From the NCBI GenBank assembly GCA_963720725.1, contig CAVRGN010000003.1:434001-498000 (forward strand): a stretch of DNA of 64,000 nt. Direction: 5' to 3'. The stretch is from Benzoatithermus sp963720725 (GTDB taxonomy: Bacteria; Pseudomonadota; Alphaproteobacteria; Geminicoccales; Geminicoccaceae). This document shows, one piece after another, positions 44,902-54,198 of this stretch. Position 1 is the first letter of the stretch; every line of letters begins with the position of its first letter. The notes under the pieces were generated by a model that made no database searches, was not told where the DNA came from, and saw nothing but the letters and a program-made list of their open reading frames with translations. The translations under genes were made by a program, and so were the position numbers.

Positions 44902-46260
44902 TCAGTCGGCGATGCCGAACAGCCGCGTGCGGTTGCGTTCGTAGTAGGCGACCGGGTCGAACGGCTCGATCGGCAGCATCAGCCCCTCGACGGTGAGCTG
45001 GCCGATGGCCAGCTTCAGCTGGTAGCTGGCCAGGATCTCCTCGCGGCTGGCGCGCACGAGATTGACCTGGGAGGTGAACAGCTCCTGCTCGGCGTCGAGC
45101 ACGTCGAGCACGGTCCGCGCTCCTACCAGCGCCTCCTGCTGGACGCCGTCGAGGGCGATCTGATTCGCACGGACCTCCGACTTGAACGCCTGAATGGCGG
45201 CGGTCGCGGCGAGCAGCCGCTCCCAGGAGGCGGTGACCAGCTCCTGGACGCTGCGATGGGCGCTCTCGAGCTGGTCGCGCTGCTGGCGGACGCGCTGCCG
45301 GCTCTCCCGGACCCGGGAGTATTCGCCGCCGCCTTGATAGAGAGGCACGGAGAGGTTCAGACCCAACGCCGCGGTCCGGCCCCACTCGATGCTTGCCGTC
45401 GGCTCGTCGCTGTATTCGACCACGCCCTGGAGGTCGAGGCTGGGCAGCAGGCTGGAAAACTGGACGTCGACATTGTCGCGGGCGGCATAGAGATCGAACG
45501 TGGCGGCGACGATGTCGGGATTCTGGGCCGCGATCGCCCTGGTCTCCGCCTGGGTCGTTGGCAGAGCCTCCAGGATCTTGGGCTCCTTGAGGTCGCTCGG
45601 CGCCTCGCCCACGACACGCTCGTAGAAGGCGCGCGAGCTCGCGAGATCGGCCTTCGCCTGCTCCACGTCGGCCCGCGCCCGCGACAGGCGGGCTTCGGCC
45701 TGGGCCACGTCGGTGCGCGCCACCTCGCCCACCTCGAACCGGTCGCGCGTCGCCTCGAGCTGGCGCTTCAGCCGTTCCTCGTTGTTCAGGGCCAGATCGA
45801 GCACGACCTGATCGCGATAGGCCGCGGTGTAGGCATCCACCGTGTCGAGCAGAACCTGCTGCTCCAGTCCGTAAAGCCTGGCGCGCTGCGCCCGCACCTG
45901 ATTCTCGGCCTGGCTCACCTGCGCCTGAGTGCCACCGCCCGAATACAGGTTCTGGCGCAGCGTGAGATTGACGCTCCGGCCCAGCCGGTTCTGGTCGAAG
46001 ACGGTGCCCTGGCGGACGGTGCTGCGTTCGCCGGTGACTTCGCCATTGAGGAACAGGCTCGGTCGATATCCGGACAGCGCCTGCGGCACGAGTTCGTCGA
46101 CCTGACGGAGTTCGGAACGCCCTGCCTCGAGGCGCGGGCTGGTCAGATAGGTCGTCACCAAGGCGTCGCGCAGATCCGCTGCCGCTGCGTCGGTGCCGGC
46201 GGTCGCGACGAGCGCGACGGCCATCCCCGACCGCAGCAAGAAGCCGATCCCGCGTCGCAT
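44902..46260 (-). CDS. TolC-family outer-membrane efflux protein
   Basis: A 452-residue TolC-type channel. Signal peptide RRGIGFLLRSGMAVALVATA...AAA; two OEP repeats with long coiled-coil regions (SQAENQVRAQRARLYGLEQQ; VAQAEARLSRARADVEQAKA; RESRQRVRQQRDQLESAHRS). LYSGGGTQAQ and LYQGGGEYSR mark the repeated strand-turn typical of TolC (YxGG). Could serve the RND pair at 53-57 kb, which lacks its own outer-membrane gene, or a type I secretion system; not adjacent to either. Confidence 0.92.
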   Translation of the reverse strand: MRRGIGFLLRSGMAVALVATAGTDAAAADLRDALVTTYLTSPRLEAGRSELRQVDELVPQALSGYRPSLFLNGEVTGERSTVRQGTVFDQNRLGRSVNLTLRQNLYSGGGTQAQVSQAENQVRAQRARLYGLEQQVLLDTVDAYTAAYRDQVVLDLALNNEERLKRQLEATRDRFEVGEVARTDVAQAEARLSRARADVEQAKADLASSRAFYERVVGEAPSDLKEPKILEALPTTQAETRAIAAQNPDIVAATFDLYAARDNVDVQFSSLLPSLDLQGVVEYSDEPTASIEWGRTAALGLNLSVPLYQGGGEYSRVRESRQRVRQQRDQLESAHRSVQELVTASWERLLAATAAIQAFKSEVRANQIALDGVQQEALVGARTVLDVLDAEQELFTSQVNLVRASREEILASYQLKLAIGQLTVEGLMLPIEPFDPVAYYERNRTRLFGIAD

Positions 46261-46436
46261 CAGCGCCGTCTCCCGCCTCAGGGCCTTCGACGGCCCATGC
46301 CTGCCACACCTCGACGCATCGCCGCGGCAGCGTGAACCTAGGCGGGGCGCAGTGGGCGTGGCAAGCTTGGCAGGTCGCGGCCGCCGCTGTTGCCACGCGC
46401 TTGTGTGGTCGGGGTCACGGCGTCGGTGACGGGGCG

Positions 46437-47519
46437 ATGCGCAAGGTCATCCACGTCGACATGGATGCTTTTTTCGCCGCGATCGAGCAGCGGGACGAGC
46501 CGGCGCTGCGCGGCCTGCCACTGGCGGTCGGTGCGGCTTCCGGGCGGGGCGTGGTGATGACGGCGAGCTACGAGGCACGCCGGTTCGGGGTGCGTTCGGC
46601 GATGCCGTCGAGCCGGGCATTGCGGCTCTGTCCCCATCTCCTGTTCGTCCGGCCGCGCTTCGATGCCTACAAGCGCGAGAGCCAGCGCATCCGGGAGGTG
46701 TTCTCCCGGTTCACCGATCTGATCGAGCCGGCCTCGCTCGATGAAGCCTATCTGGACGTCACCACACCCAAGGCCGGACCGATGCCGGCCGTGGCGGTGG
46801 CCAGGGCGATCAAGGCAGCGATCAGGGCAGAAACCGGGCTCACCGCGTCGGCCGGGGTGTCGTTCAACAAGTTCCTGGCCAAAACCGCATCTGGGCTGGA
46901 AAAGCCCGACGGCCTGACCGTCATCCGACCGGATCAGGCTCTCGACTTCCTGGCCAAGCTGCCGATCGACCGGTTTCACGGCGTCGGCCCCGCCACCGCC
47001 AGGCGCATGCGCGAACTCGGCATCACCAGCGGTGCGGACCTCCAAAGGCGCAGTGAGGCCGACCTCGTTGCGGCATTCGGCCGAACCGGTGCGCACTATT
47101 GGCGCATCGCGACGGCGCAGGACCAGCGCGCGGTGGAACCCGACCGGCCGCGGCGATCGCTCAGTGTCGAGACCACCTTCGATCGCGACCTGCGGGACGA
47201 GGCGGCACTATTGAGCGAACTCACCCTGCTCGCGGAGGAACTCGCGGTCCGGGTCGCGCGCGCCCGCTTCCCCGGGCGCACCCTGACGCTGAAGATCCGC
47301 TACGCCGACTTTGCGCTCGTGTCGCGGCAGGCGAGCCGGGCCGAGCCCTTCGCCGGCGGTGACGCGATCCTGGCCGCCGGCAGCGCCCTCCTGGCACAGC
47401 GGCCCCGGCAACCCGACGCCGTCCGGCTGCTCGGGCTCGGTCTGTCGAGCCCGGGGCACGAGCCGGTGGCCCGACAGCTGGGCCTACCGCTCACGGCAGC
47501 TGGCAGCGCTGGGCGCTGA
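46437..47519 (+). CDS. dinB: DNA polymerase IV (DinB)
   Basis: A 360-residue Y-family translesion polymerase. Catalytic motifs VIHVDMDAFFAAIEQRD and PASLDEAYLDVT are intact. Also GVVMTASYEARRFGVRSAMP, ASAGVSFNKFLAKTASGLEK and HhH-type KLPIDRFHGVGPATARRMRE. A little-finger domain completes it; the extreme C-terminus (SSPGHEPVARQLGLPL) lacks an obvious clamp-binding motif. ATG 46437 preferred over upstream starts because homology begins there. Confidence 0.96.
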   Translation: MRKVIHVDMDAFFAAIEQRDEPALRGLPLAVGAASGRGVVMTASYEARRFGVRSAMPSSRALRLCPHLLFVRPRFDAYKRESQRIREVFSRFTDLIEPASLDEAYLDVTTPKAGPMPAVAVARAIKAAIRAETGLTASAGVSFNKFLAKTASGLEKPDGLTVIRPDQALDFLAKLPIDRFHGVGPATARRMRELGITSGADLQRRSEADLVAAFGRTGAHYWRIATAQDQRAVEPDRPRRSLSVETTFDRDLRDEAALLSELTLLAEELAVRVARARFPGRTLTLKIRYADFALVSRQASRAEPFAGGDAILAAGSALLAQRPRQPDAVRLLGLGLSSPGHEPVARQLGLPLTAAGSAGR

Positions 47520-48231
47520 TTTCGATCAGATCGGGCTCGCGCTCGCTCAGCCGTGCCGCAAAGCGCAGCTCCTCGTTCTCCACCACCAGAGCCTGGGCGA
47601 GCGGCAGGGTCCCCACGGCAGTGGCGGTATCTCCGCCGATTTCGAGGAAGCGCAGGGTGACTGGCTGGGTCGGGTCGAATCTTGCGGTCTGCTGGCCGTC
47701 GGCAGCGCGGATGGCGCTTCCTTCGCTCGTCACCATCACGCGGTTGCCGAAGAACGTCGCCGCGGCGATCGGGCCGGTGCTCGCGGCCGTGCGGATGGCG
47801 ACGCGCCGCAACTCGATCTCGCGCGCGCAGATCAATTCCGAGGTGGCCTGCGCCAACAGGAACTCGAGCCGGGCAGCGGGCACCCCGGCGCGCAGCCGCG
47901 CGACGACCAGCTCGGTCAGGCGGCGAACCTCGGCGCTCGGCTCGCGGCTCTGCTGTTCTTGGACCAGTCGCGCGTGGCGGGTGACCGCGGCCTCCGCTTG
48001 CTGCTCGACCTCGGCGAGTTGCAAGGTGGTCTCGCGGTGCAGCTCCTGCTGGGCTGCCAAATCGGCGGTGAGACGCGCGATCTCGATCTGCGCCTGGGAG
48101 ATTCCGACGCGGTACGCGCCAAGGACCGCCACCGTGACGGCGGCGATCGCCACAGCGATCAACGTCGCCCGTCTGGCCGCCCGCGTCCGCCTGACCCGGC
48201 GAGGCTGGGGGGTCGAGGATATTGCCTGCAT
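47491..48231 (-). CDS. Membrane-anchored coiled-coil hypothetical protein
   Basis: A 246-residue protein. A basic cytosolic N-terminus (RRVRRTRAARRA) precedes one helix (LIAVAIAAVTVAVLGAYRVG, residues ~24-43), then a coiled coil (IARLTADLAAQQELHRETTL to about 95) and a beta-rich C-terminal domain (TFFGNRVMVTSEGSAIRAAD; VTLRFLEIGG) ending QRCQLP. Single-pass topology with the globular part outside the cytosol is likely. Unrecognised family. The 3' end overlaps dinB by 29 bases. It lies 21 bases upstream of the PpsR stop in the same direction. Confidence 0.65.
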   Translation of the reverse strand: MQAISSTPQPRRVRRTRAARRATLIAVAIAAVTVAVLGAYRVGISQAQIEIARLTADLAAQQELHRETTLQLAEVEQQAEAAVTRHARLVQEQQSREPSAEVRRLTELVVARLRAGVPAARLEFLLAQATSELICAREIELRRVAIRTAASTGPIAAATFFGNRVMVTSEGSAIRAADGQQTARFDPTQPVTLRFLEIGGDTATAVGTLPLAQALVVENEELRFAARLSEREPDLIEISAQRCQLP

Positions 48232-48252
48232 CTCACGCCCATGGGCGCGCCT

Positions 48253-49137
48253 TCATGCACCGTCCCCGGACCATCCCGATTTCGGCAGCGATCCGGTGAG
48301 GGCCTCGAGTTCCGGCTGGCGACGCGCCTGGATCAATTGATAGATCGCCGCGGCGGTTTCTTCAACCGAGCGTTTGGTAACGTCCAGCTCGGGCCATTGG
48401 TGGCGAGCAAACAGCCGCCGGGCGAGTACGAGTTCGCCGCGAATGCGATCAATGTCGGCATAGTCGCCACCATAGAGCTCGCCGTCCCCCTCTTCGACGC
48501 CGAGCATGCGCTGGCGGCTGCGACGGATATGCGCCAGCGTCTCCGGATTGATGGTCAGCCCGACGATCAAGGGCCGCTGCAGACCGGCGAGGCCGTCCAG
48601 TTGCTGCGCCTCGGTGACGATCGGCACGTTGGCGGCCTTCACGCCGCGATGGGCGAGGTAGACGCAAGTCGGCGTCTTGGATGTCCGTGAGACGCCGACC
48701 AGAACCACGTCGGCGCTTTCGAGATCGTCCAGCCCCTGCCCGTCATCGTGGCGCATCGCATAGTCGATCGCCGCGATCCGCAGGAAATAGCCTTCGTCCA
48801 GCGCATGCTGGCGGCCGATCTGCGGCCGGCCGGCCGAGCCCAGGAGACCCGCCAACGCGTTCATGACGCTGTCCAGCACGGGCACACACGGGACCGAAAG
48901 CTGGTGGCAGCGCTCCTGCAGCAGATGGCGCAGCTCGGGCGAGGCCAGGGTGAAGATCACCAGGCCCGGCAGCACCTCGACGATCGCCAGCACCTTCTCC
49001 AGCTGTTGCCGGGTCCGAACGAAGAACCAGACATGCTCGACCGGGACCACGTCCTCGAACTGTGACACCGCGGCGCGCGCGACGGTGGTCACCGTCTCGC
49101 CGGTCGAATCGGAGATCAGATGCACATGGAGACGCAA
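48253..49137 (-). CDS. ppsR: PpsR/DUF299 bifunctional kinase-phosphorylase (RP001 homologue)
   Basis: About 294 residues. Family regulates PPDK or PEP synthase by ADP-dependent phosphorylation and Pi-dependent dephosphorylation. Motifs: VHLISDSTGETVTTVARAAV, VRTRQQLEKVLA, HALDEGYFLRIAAIDYAMRH and the P-loop-like VVLVGVSRTSKTPTCVYLAH, then GLTINPETLAHIRRSRQRML. Start TTG 49137 or GTG 49123-49125; no ATG precedes the conserved block. In alphaproteobacteria this gene (Rickettsia RP001) sits beside the chromosomal origin, opposite hemE, as it does here. Confidence 0.92.
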   Translation of the reverse strand: MRLHVHLISDSTGETVTTVARAAVSQFEDVVPVEHVWFFVRTRQQLEKVLAIVEVLPGLVIFTLASPELRHLLQERCHQLSVPCVPVLDSVMNALAGLLGSAGRPQIGRQHALDEGYFLRIAAIDYAMRHDDGQGLDDLESADVVLVGVSRTSKTPTCVYLAHRGVKAANVPIVTEAQQLDGLAGLQRPLIVGLTINPETLAHIRRSRQRMLGVEEGDGELYGGDYADIDRIRGELVLARRLFARHQWPELDVTKRSVEETAAAIYQLIQARRQPELEALTGSLPKSGWSGDGA

Positions 49138-49544
49138 GGTTGCCTGCCCCTGAACGGCCCGCAAGACGGTGGATGAACCAGGGACGAAAGCCCGTCTTTC
49201 GCCGCTTTCCAATCCATCCACCGCGCCACGCGGCGCTACACACTCATCTACTCCGCCTGCGACCGTTTTTCGACAGGCGCTTCGCCGGCTCGGCAACCCC
49301 GCAGCCATGCACATTCGATGCACAAGGTGCGGCCTGCCCAAAGACGCCCCAGGTCCGGCCGGCAAGCAGTCTGTCCCCGATTCGCGCAGGGCTCCGCGCC
49401 CCTGCTCCACCGGCGGGAATTTCTGGGGACAAGGGCGTCCCGCACGGCTAATCCAGGCAGTGCGCGCCCCCACTGCAACCACTATCAAACTAACTAAATT
49501 CTTAATCTGTAGATGGAAGGTGCGGGATAACCGCCTCGCAGGGA
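49138..49544. other. Candidate chromosomal replication origin (oriC)
   Basis: The longest gene-free stretch in the window (407 bases), between divergent ppsR and hemE, where Cori lies in Caulobacter and the Rickettsia origin was mapped. An AT-rich island at about 49480-49515 (roughly three quarters A+T in a GC-rich genome) could be the unwinding element. DnaA-box-like 9-mers, all degenerate: TCATCCACC (minus, 49168-49176; 7/9 to TTATCCACA), CCATCCACC (plus, 49214-49222; 6/9), TTGTCCCCA (minus, about 49422-49431; 7/9), and TTATCCCGC (minus, about 49522-49530; 6/9). No perfect box. Assignment rests mainly on synteny and composition. Confidence 0.65.
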
Positions 49545-50612
49545 ATGAGCCCGACCATGCCCGCCAGCCCGATGACGCCCGAAAAGCCATTGCTCGCTGC
49601 GCTGGCCGGCATCAGTCAGCCGCGCCCTCCGGTCTGGCTGATGCGCCAGGCGGGCCGATATCTGCCGGAGTATCGCGAGATGCGGCGCGGCGTGCGCGGC
49701 TTCCTGGACATGTGCTACACGCCCGATCTGGCGGTCGAAGTCACCTTGCAGCCTATCCGCCGCTACGGCTTCGACGCGGCGATCCTGTTCTCGGACATTC
49801 TCGTGGTGCCCGATGCGCTGGGGGCGGAGGTCAGGTTCGTCGAGGGCGAAGGCCCTCAACTGACCCCGCTCGGCAGCGATCGGGACGTCGCGAAGCTGGG
49901 TTTCCATAGCTTCGACGAGCATCTCTCGCCGGTCTTCGAGACGTTGCGTCGTCTGCGGGTGGAGCTGCCGCCGGAGGTGACGCTGATCGGCTTTTCGGGC
50001 GCTCCTTGGACCCTCGCCGCCTACATGGTGGAAGGCGGTGGCAGCAAGGAGTGGCTGGCGCCGCGCCGGATGGCCCGGCAGCAGCCCGAGCTGTTCGCCG
50101 CGCTGGTCGATCTGCTGACCGAGGCGATCACCCGCTATCTGTCGGCGCAGGTCGAGGCCGGAGCGGAGGTTCTGCAGCTGTTCGACAGCTGGGCTGGCGT
50201 GCTGCCGGAACCCGAGCTGCGTCGCTGGTGCATCGAGCCGACCAAGCGCATCGTGGAAACCCTGCGGGCGCGTCATCCGGAGGTTCCCATCATTGCCTTT
50301 CCGCGAGGGGTCGGCGCCGCCTACGAAACCTTCGCGGCCGAGGTGCCGGTTCACGGGGTCAGCCTCGACACCACCGTTTCGGTGAACTGGGCCGCGCGCA
50401 CCTTGCGCAGTTCCGGGCTCTGCCTGCAGGGCAATCTGGATCCGATGGCACTGCTCGCGGACGGTCCGACATTGATCGCCGAGGCGCAGCGGATCGTCCG
50501 CGCTTACGGCGAACGGCCCTTCATCTTCAATCTCGGCCACGGTGTGACCCAGGAAACACCACCCGAATCGGTAGGTCGGCTCGTTGGCTACTTGAAATCT
50601 CTCGGCGGATAG
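49545..50612 (+). CDS. hemE: Uroporphyrinogen decarboxylase HemE
   Basis: A 355-residue enzyme converting uroporphyrinogen III to coproporphyrinogen III. Signature RPPVWLMRQAGRYLPEYRE near the N-terminus, AILFSDILVVPDALG (catalytic Asp), GFSGAPWTLAAYMVEGGGSK, LFDSWAGVLPE and FNLGHGVTQETPPESV. First gene rightward from the putative origin. ATG 49545; a second ATG nine codons in (MTPEKPLLAAL) is also possible. Confidence 0.97.
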   Translation: MSPTMPASPMTPEKPLLAALAGISQPRPPVWLMRQAGRYLPEYREMRRGVRGFLDMCYTPDLAVEVTLQPIRRYGFDAAILFSDILVVPDALGAEVRFVEGEGPQLTPLGSDRDVAKLGFHSFDEHLSPVFETLRRLRVELPPEVTLIGFSGAPWTLAAYMVEGGGSKEWLAPRRMARQQPELFAALVDLLTEAITRYLSAQVEAGAEVLQLFDSWAGVLPEPELRRWCIEPTKRIVETLRARHPEVPIIAFPRGVGAAYETFAAEVPVHGVSLDTTVSVNWAARTLRSSGLCLQGNLDPMALLADGPTLIAEAQRIVRAYGERPFIFNLGHGVTQETPPESVGRLVGYLKSLGG

Positions 50613-50754
50613 GCCATTGAGAGGTTGCGTATAGCTCGACAGCCCCTTCAGGCCGTACACCCGCACCGGTGACCGAAGCGTTCGCGGCGTCAAGCGTCGC
50701 CTACGGGCTCTCCGACACCCGCACAACCTTCCTCGAGGTCGAGCAGGTCTCCCG

Positions 50755-51183
50755 ATGGACGGAGCCTTGTGGCTCAAAGCCTTGCACATCATGGCGTTCA
50801 CGGCCTGGATGGCCGGCATGTTCTACCTGCCGCGGCTCCTGGTGTATCACGCGGGGACGCAGCCCGGGTCGGAAGCCTCGGAGACGTTCAAGGTGATGGA
50901 GCGTCGGCTGCTTCGCGCGATCACCACCCCGGCGATGCTGGCAACCCTTCTTCTCGGCTTTGCTCTCGCCACCGTCCAAGGGCAGTGGACCGAAGGCTGG
51001 CTGCACGGAAAGCTGTTGCTGGTGGCGCTGCTGTTGGCCTGCCACGGTATCCTGGCCGCGCATGTGCGCCGCTTCCAAGCGGAGGAGCGCCCGCGGTCGG
51101 CGACCTGGTATCGCGTGTTCAACGAGGTGCCGACCCTGATCTTCGTCGGCATCGTGGCGTTTGCCGTGCTGAAGCCGTTTTGA
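50755..51183 (+). CDS. hemJ: Protoporphyrinogen oxidase HemJ
   Basis: A 142-residue four-helix membrane protein of the HemJ/UPF0093 family, oxidising protoporphyrinogen IX in bacteria without HemG or HemY. Conserved ALWLKALHIMAFTAWMAGMF (His ligand), YLPRLLVYH, and GWLHGKLLLVALLLACHG (Lys), followed by RRFQAEERPRSATWYRVFNE and PTLIFVGIVAFAVLKPF. Lies between hemE and rho, the usual order except that hemH, commonly between hemE and hemJ, is missing. Confidence 0.95.
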   Translation: MDGALWLKALHIMAFTAWMAGMFYLPRLLVYHAGTQPGSEASETFKVMERRLLRAITTPAMLATLLLGFALATVQGQWTEGWLHGKLLLVALLLACHGILAAHVRRFQAEERPRSATWYRVFNEVPTLIFVGIVAFAVLKPF

Positions 51184-51235
51184 GCTGCCCTTCCTCACTG
51201 CCGCCCTCACGACGCGGCCTATCCACGAGCGTTGC

Positions 51236-51423
51236 ATGACCGACTCGACTGACGACACCCCCGGCTCTGGCGAGTCCCTGGCGGACATCATTCCAGCTGC
51301 CGCTCCGCCACCCCGCCGGCGCCGCGGCCGTCCCCCGGCCAGCGAGCGGGCTGCCGCCGCCAGCGAAGGCGAAGGTGAGGTGATGCGCCGTCTCGCGCGA
51401 AAGCGGAGCCGGGCGAGTCCTCG

Positions 51424-51448
<25 letters not shown>
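51236..51448 (+). CDS. Possible out-of-frame N-terminal segment of Rho
   Basis: Reads MTDSTDDTPGSGESLADIIP, then PPPRRRRGRPPASERAAAAS and EGEGEV before running into an Arg-rich tail that overlaps rho in a different frame. An acidic start followed by an AT-hook-like basic patch is typical of extended Rho N-termini in alphaproteobacteria. hemJ ends only 52 bases upstream, whereas starting rho at 51424 leaves 240 bases unexplained. Gain of one base near 51375 would join it to rho and give ~590 residues. It could instead be an independent small ORF or nothing. Confidence 0.4.
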
Positions 51449-53010
<1,562 letters not shown>

Positions 53011-53049
53011 GATCGCGCGGCCTCGAGGGCGGCGCTCGGAGACGGCTCC

Positions 53050-54186
53050 TTGCTTCGTTCGCTCGTCGCCATCCTGATCGTTCTGCTGGTGGGCGCTGCC
53101 GGTGCCGGTGCCTACTGGTGGTTCGTGCTGAAGCCGGGCCAGCAGGCTGGAGCTGCCGGTCCGGGTCGCGGCGGACCTGGCGGGCCGGTGCCGGTCGAGG
53201 CTCAGCCCGTACGGGTCGGCGACGCCGAAACCTCCATAGACGCTGTGGGCACGCTGGTTTCCAACGAGTCCGTGGTGCTCCGGCCGGAGGTTTCCGGCCG
53301 CGTGGTTTCGATCAATTTCGTCGAGGGAGCGCCGGTGGCCAAGGGTGAGGTGCTGGTCGAGCTCGACAGTTCGGTCGAGCGCGCGGAACTCGCCCAGGCA
53401 TCGGCGCAGCAGGCGCTGGCGCGTAGCAATTTCGACCGTGCCAAGGAGCTTCGCCGCACGACGGCCGGGACGCAGCGGGCCCTCGACGAGGCGGACGCGG
53501 CATTGCGTACCGCCGATGCCATGGTCGACTTGGCCCGGGCGAGACTCGACAAGCGCACGCTGGTGGCACCGTTCGATGCCCGCGCCGGCCTGCGCACGAT
53601 CAGTCCGGGCGACTACGTGACCGACGACACCAAGATCGTCAATCTGGAGCAGATCGACCCGCTGAAGGTCGATTTCCGCGTGCCGGAGATCTTTCTGGCG
53701 TCTTTGGCGCCCGCGCAGCGGATCACCCTGGAGATCGACGCCTATCCCGACCAGGACTTTGTCGGGACCGTCCGCGCCCTCAACCCCCTGGTGGATGCCG
53801 CGGGCCGTGCCGTTGTGGTGCGGGCCGAGATCGTCAACGACGAGGCGAAGCTCAGGCCCGGGCTGTTCGCGCGCGTGCGGCTGACTCTGGCCGAGCGGCA
53901 GAATGCGCTGTTCGTCCCCGAGCAGGCGATACAACCCCAGGGCGACAAGGCGTTCGTGTTCAAGATCGTGGAGGACGGCGACGGCAAGAGCGTGGTGAAG
54001 CTGACCCCGGTCGTCCTCGGCAATCGGCGGCGCGGCGAGGTCGAGGTCACTCAGGGCCTCGCGGCGGGGGATATGATCGTCACCGCGGGGCTGCTCAAGA
54101 TCCGCGACGGGGTGCAGGTGGAGATCGTGCCGTCCGGCGGTGCAGCGCCGCCGGCCCTGGCTCAGAACAAGTCGGCCAACGGCTAG
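53050..54186 (+). CDS. RND efflux periplasmic adaptor (HlyD/MexE type)
   Basis: A 378-residue membrane-fusion protein. TTG 53050; one N-terminal anchor helix (LRSLVAILIVLLVGAAGAGA), a Gly-rich linker, a lipoyl/barrel-sandwich half LRPEVSGRVVSINFVEGAPV, a coiled-coil hairpin (VERAELAQASAQQALARSNF), the second lipoyl half LVAPFDARAGLRTISPGDYV, and membrane-proximal FVPEQAIQPQGDKAFVFKIV. Transcribed with the pump 12 bases downstream. Confidence 0.93.
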   Translation: MLRSLVAILIVLLVGAAGAGAYWWFVLKPGQQAGAAGPGRGGPGGPVPVEAQPVRVGDAETSIDAVGTLVSNESVVLRPEVSGRVVSINFVEGAPVAKGEVLVELDSSVERAELAQASAQQALARSNFDRAKELRRTTAGTQRALDEADAALRTADAMVDLARARLDKRTLVAPFDARAGLRTISPGDYVTDDTKIVNLEQIDPLKVDFRVPEIFLASLAPAQRITLEIDAYPDQDFVGTVRALNPLVDAAGRAVVVRAEIVNDEAKLRPGLFARVRLTLAERQNALFVPEQAIQPQGDKAFVFKIVEDGDGKSVVKLTPVVLGNRRRGEVEVTQGLAAGDMIVTAGLLKIRDGVQVEIVPSGGAAPPALAQNKSANG

Positions 54187-54198
54187 CAGGAGCCGGCG

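Noticed and set aside
49261..49450. Open frames crossing the putative origin on both strands
   Set aside because: Low-complexity Arg/Pro-rich readings without start signals; the gap matches known alphaproteobacterial origin position instead.
51219..51227. CTATCCACG, a DnaA-box-like 9-mer upstream of rho
   Set aside because: Single 7/9 match in a transcribed leader; expected by chance in GC-rich DNA.
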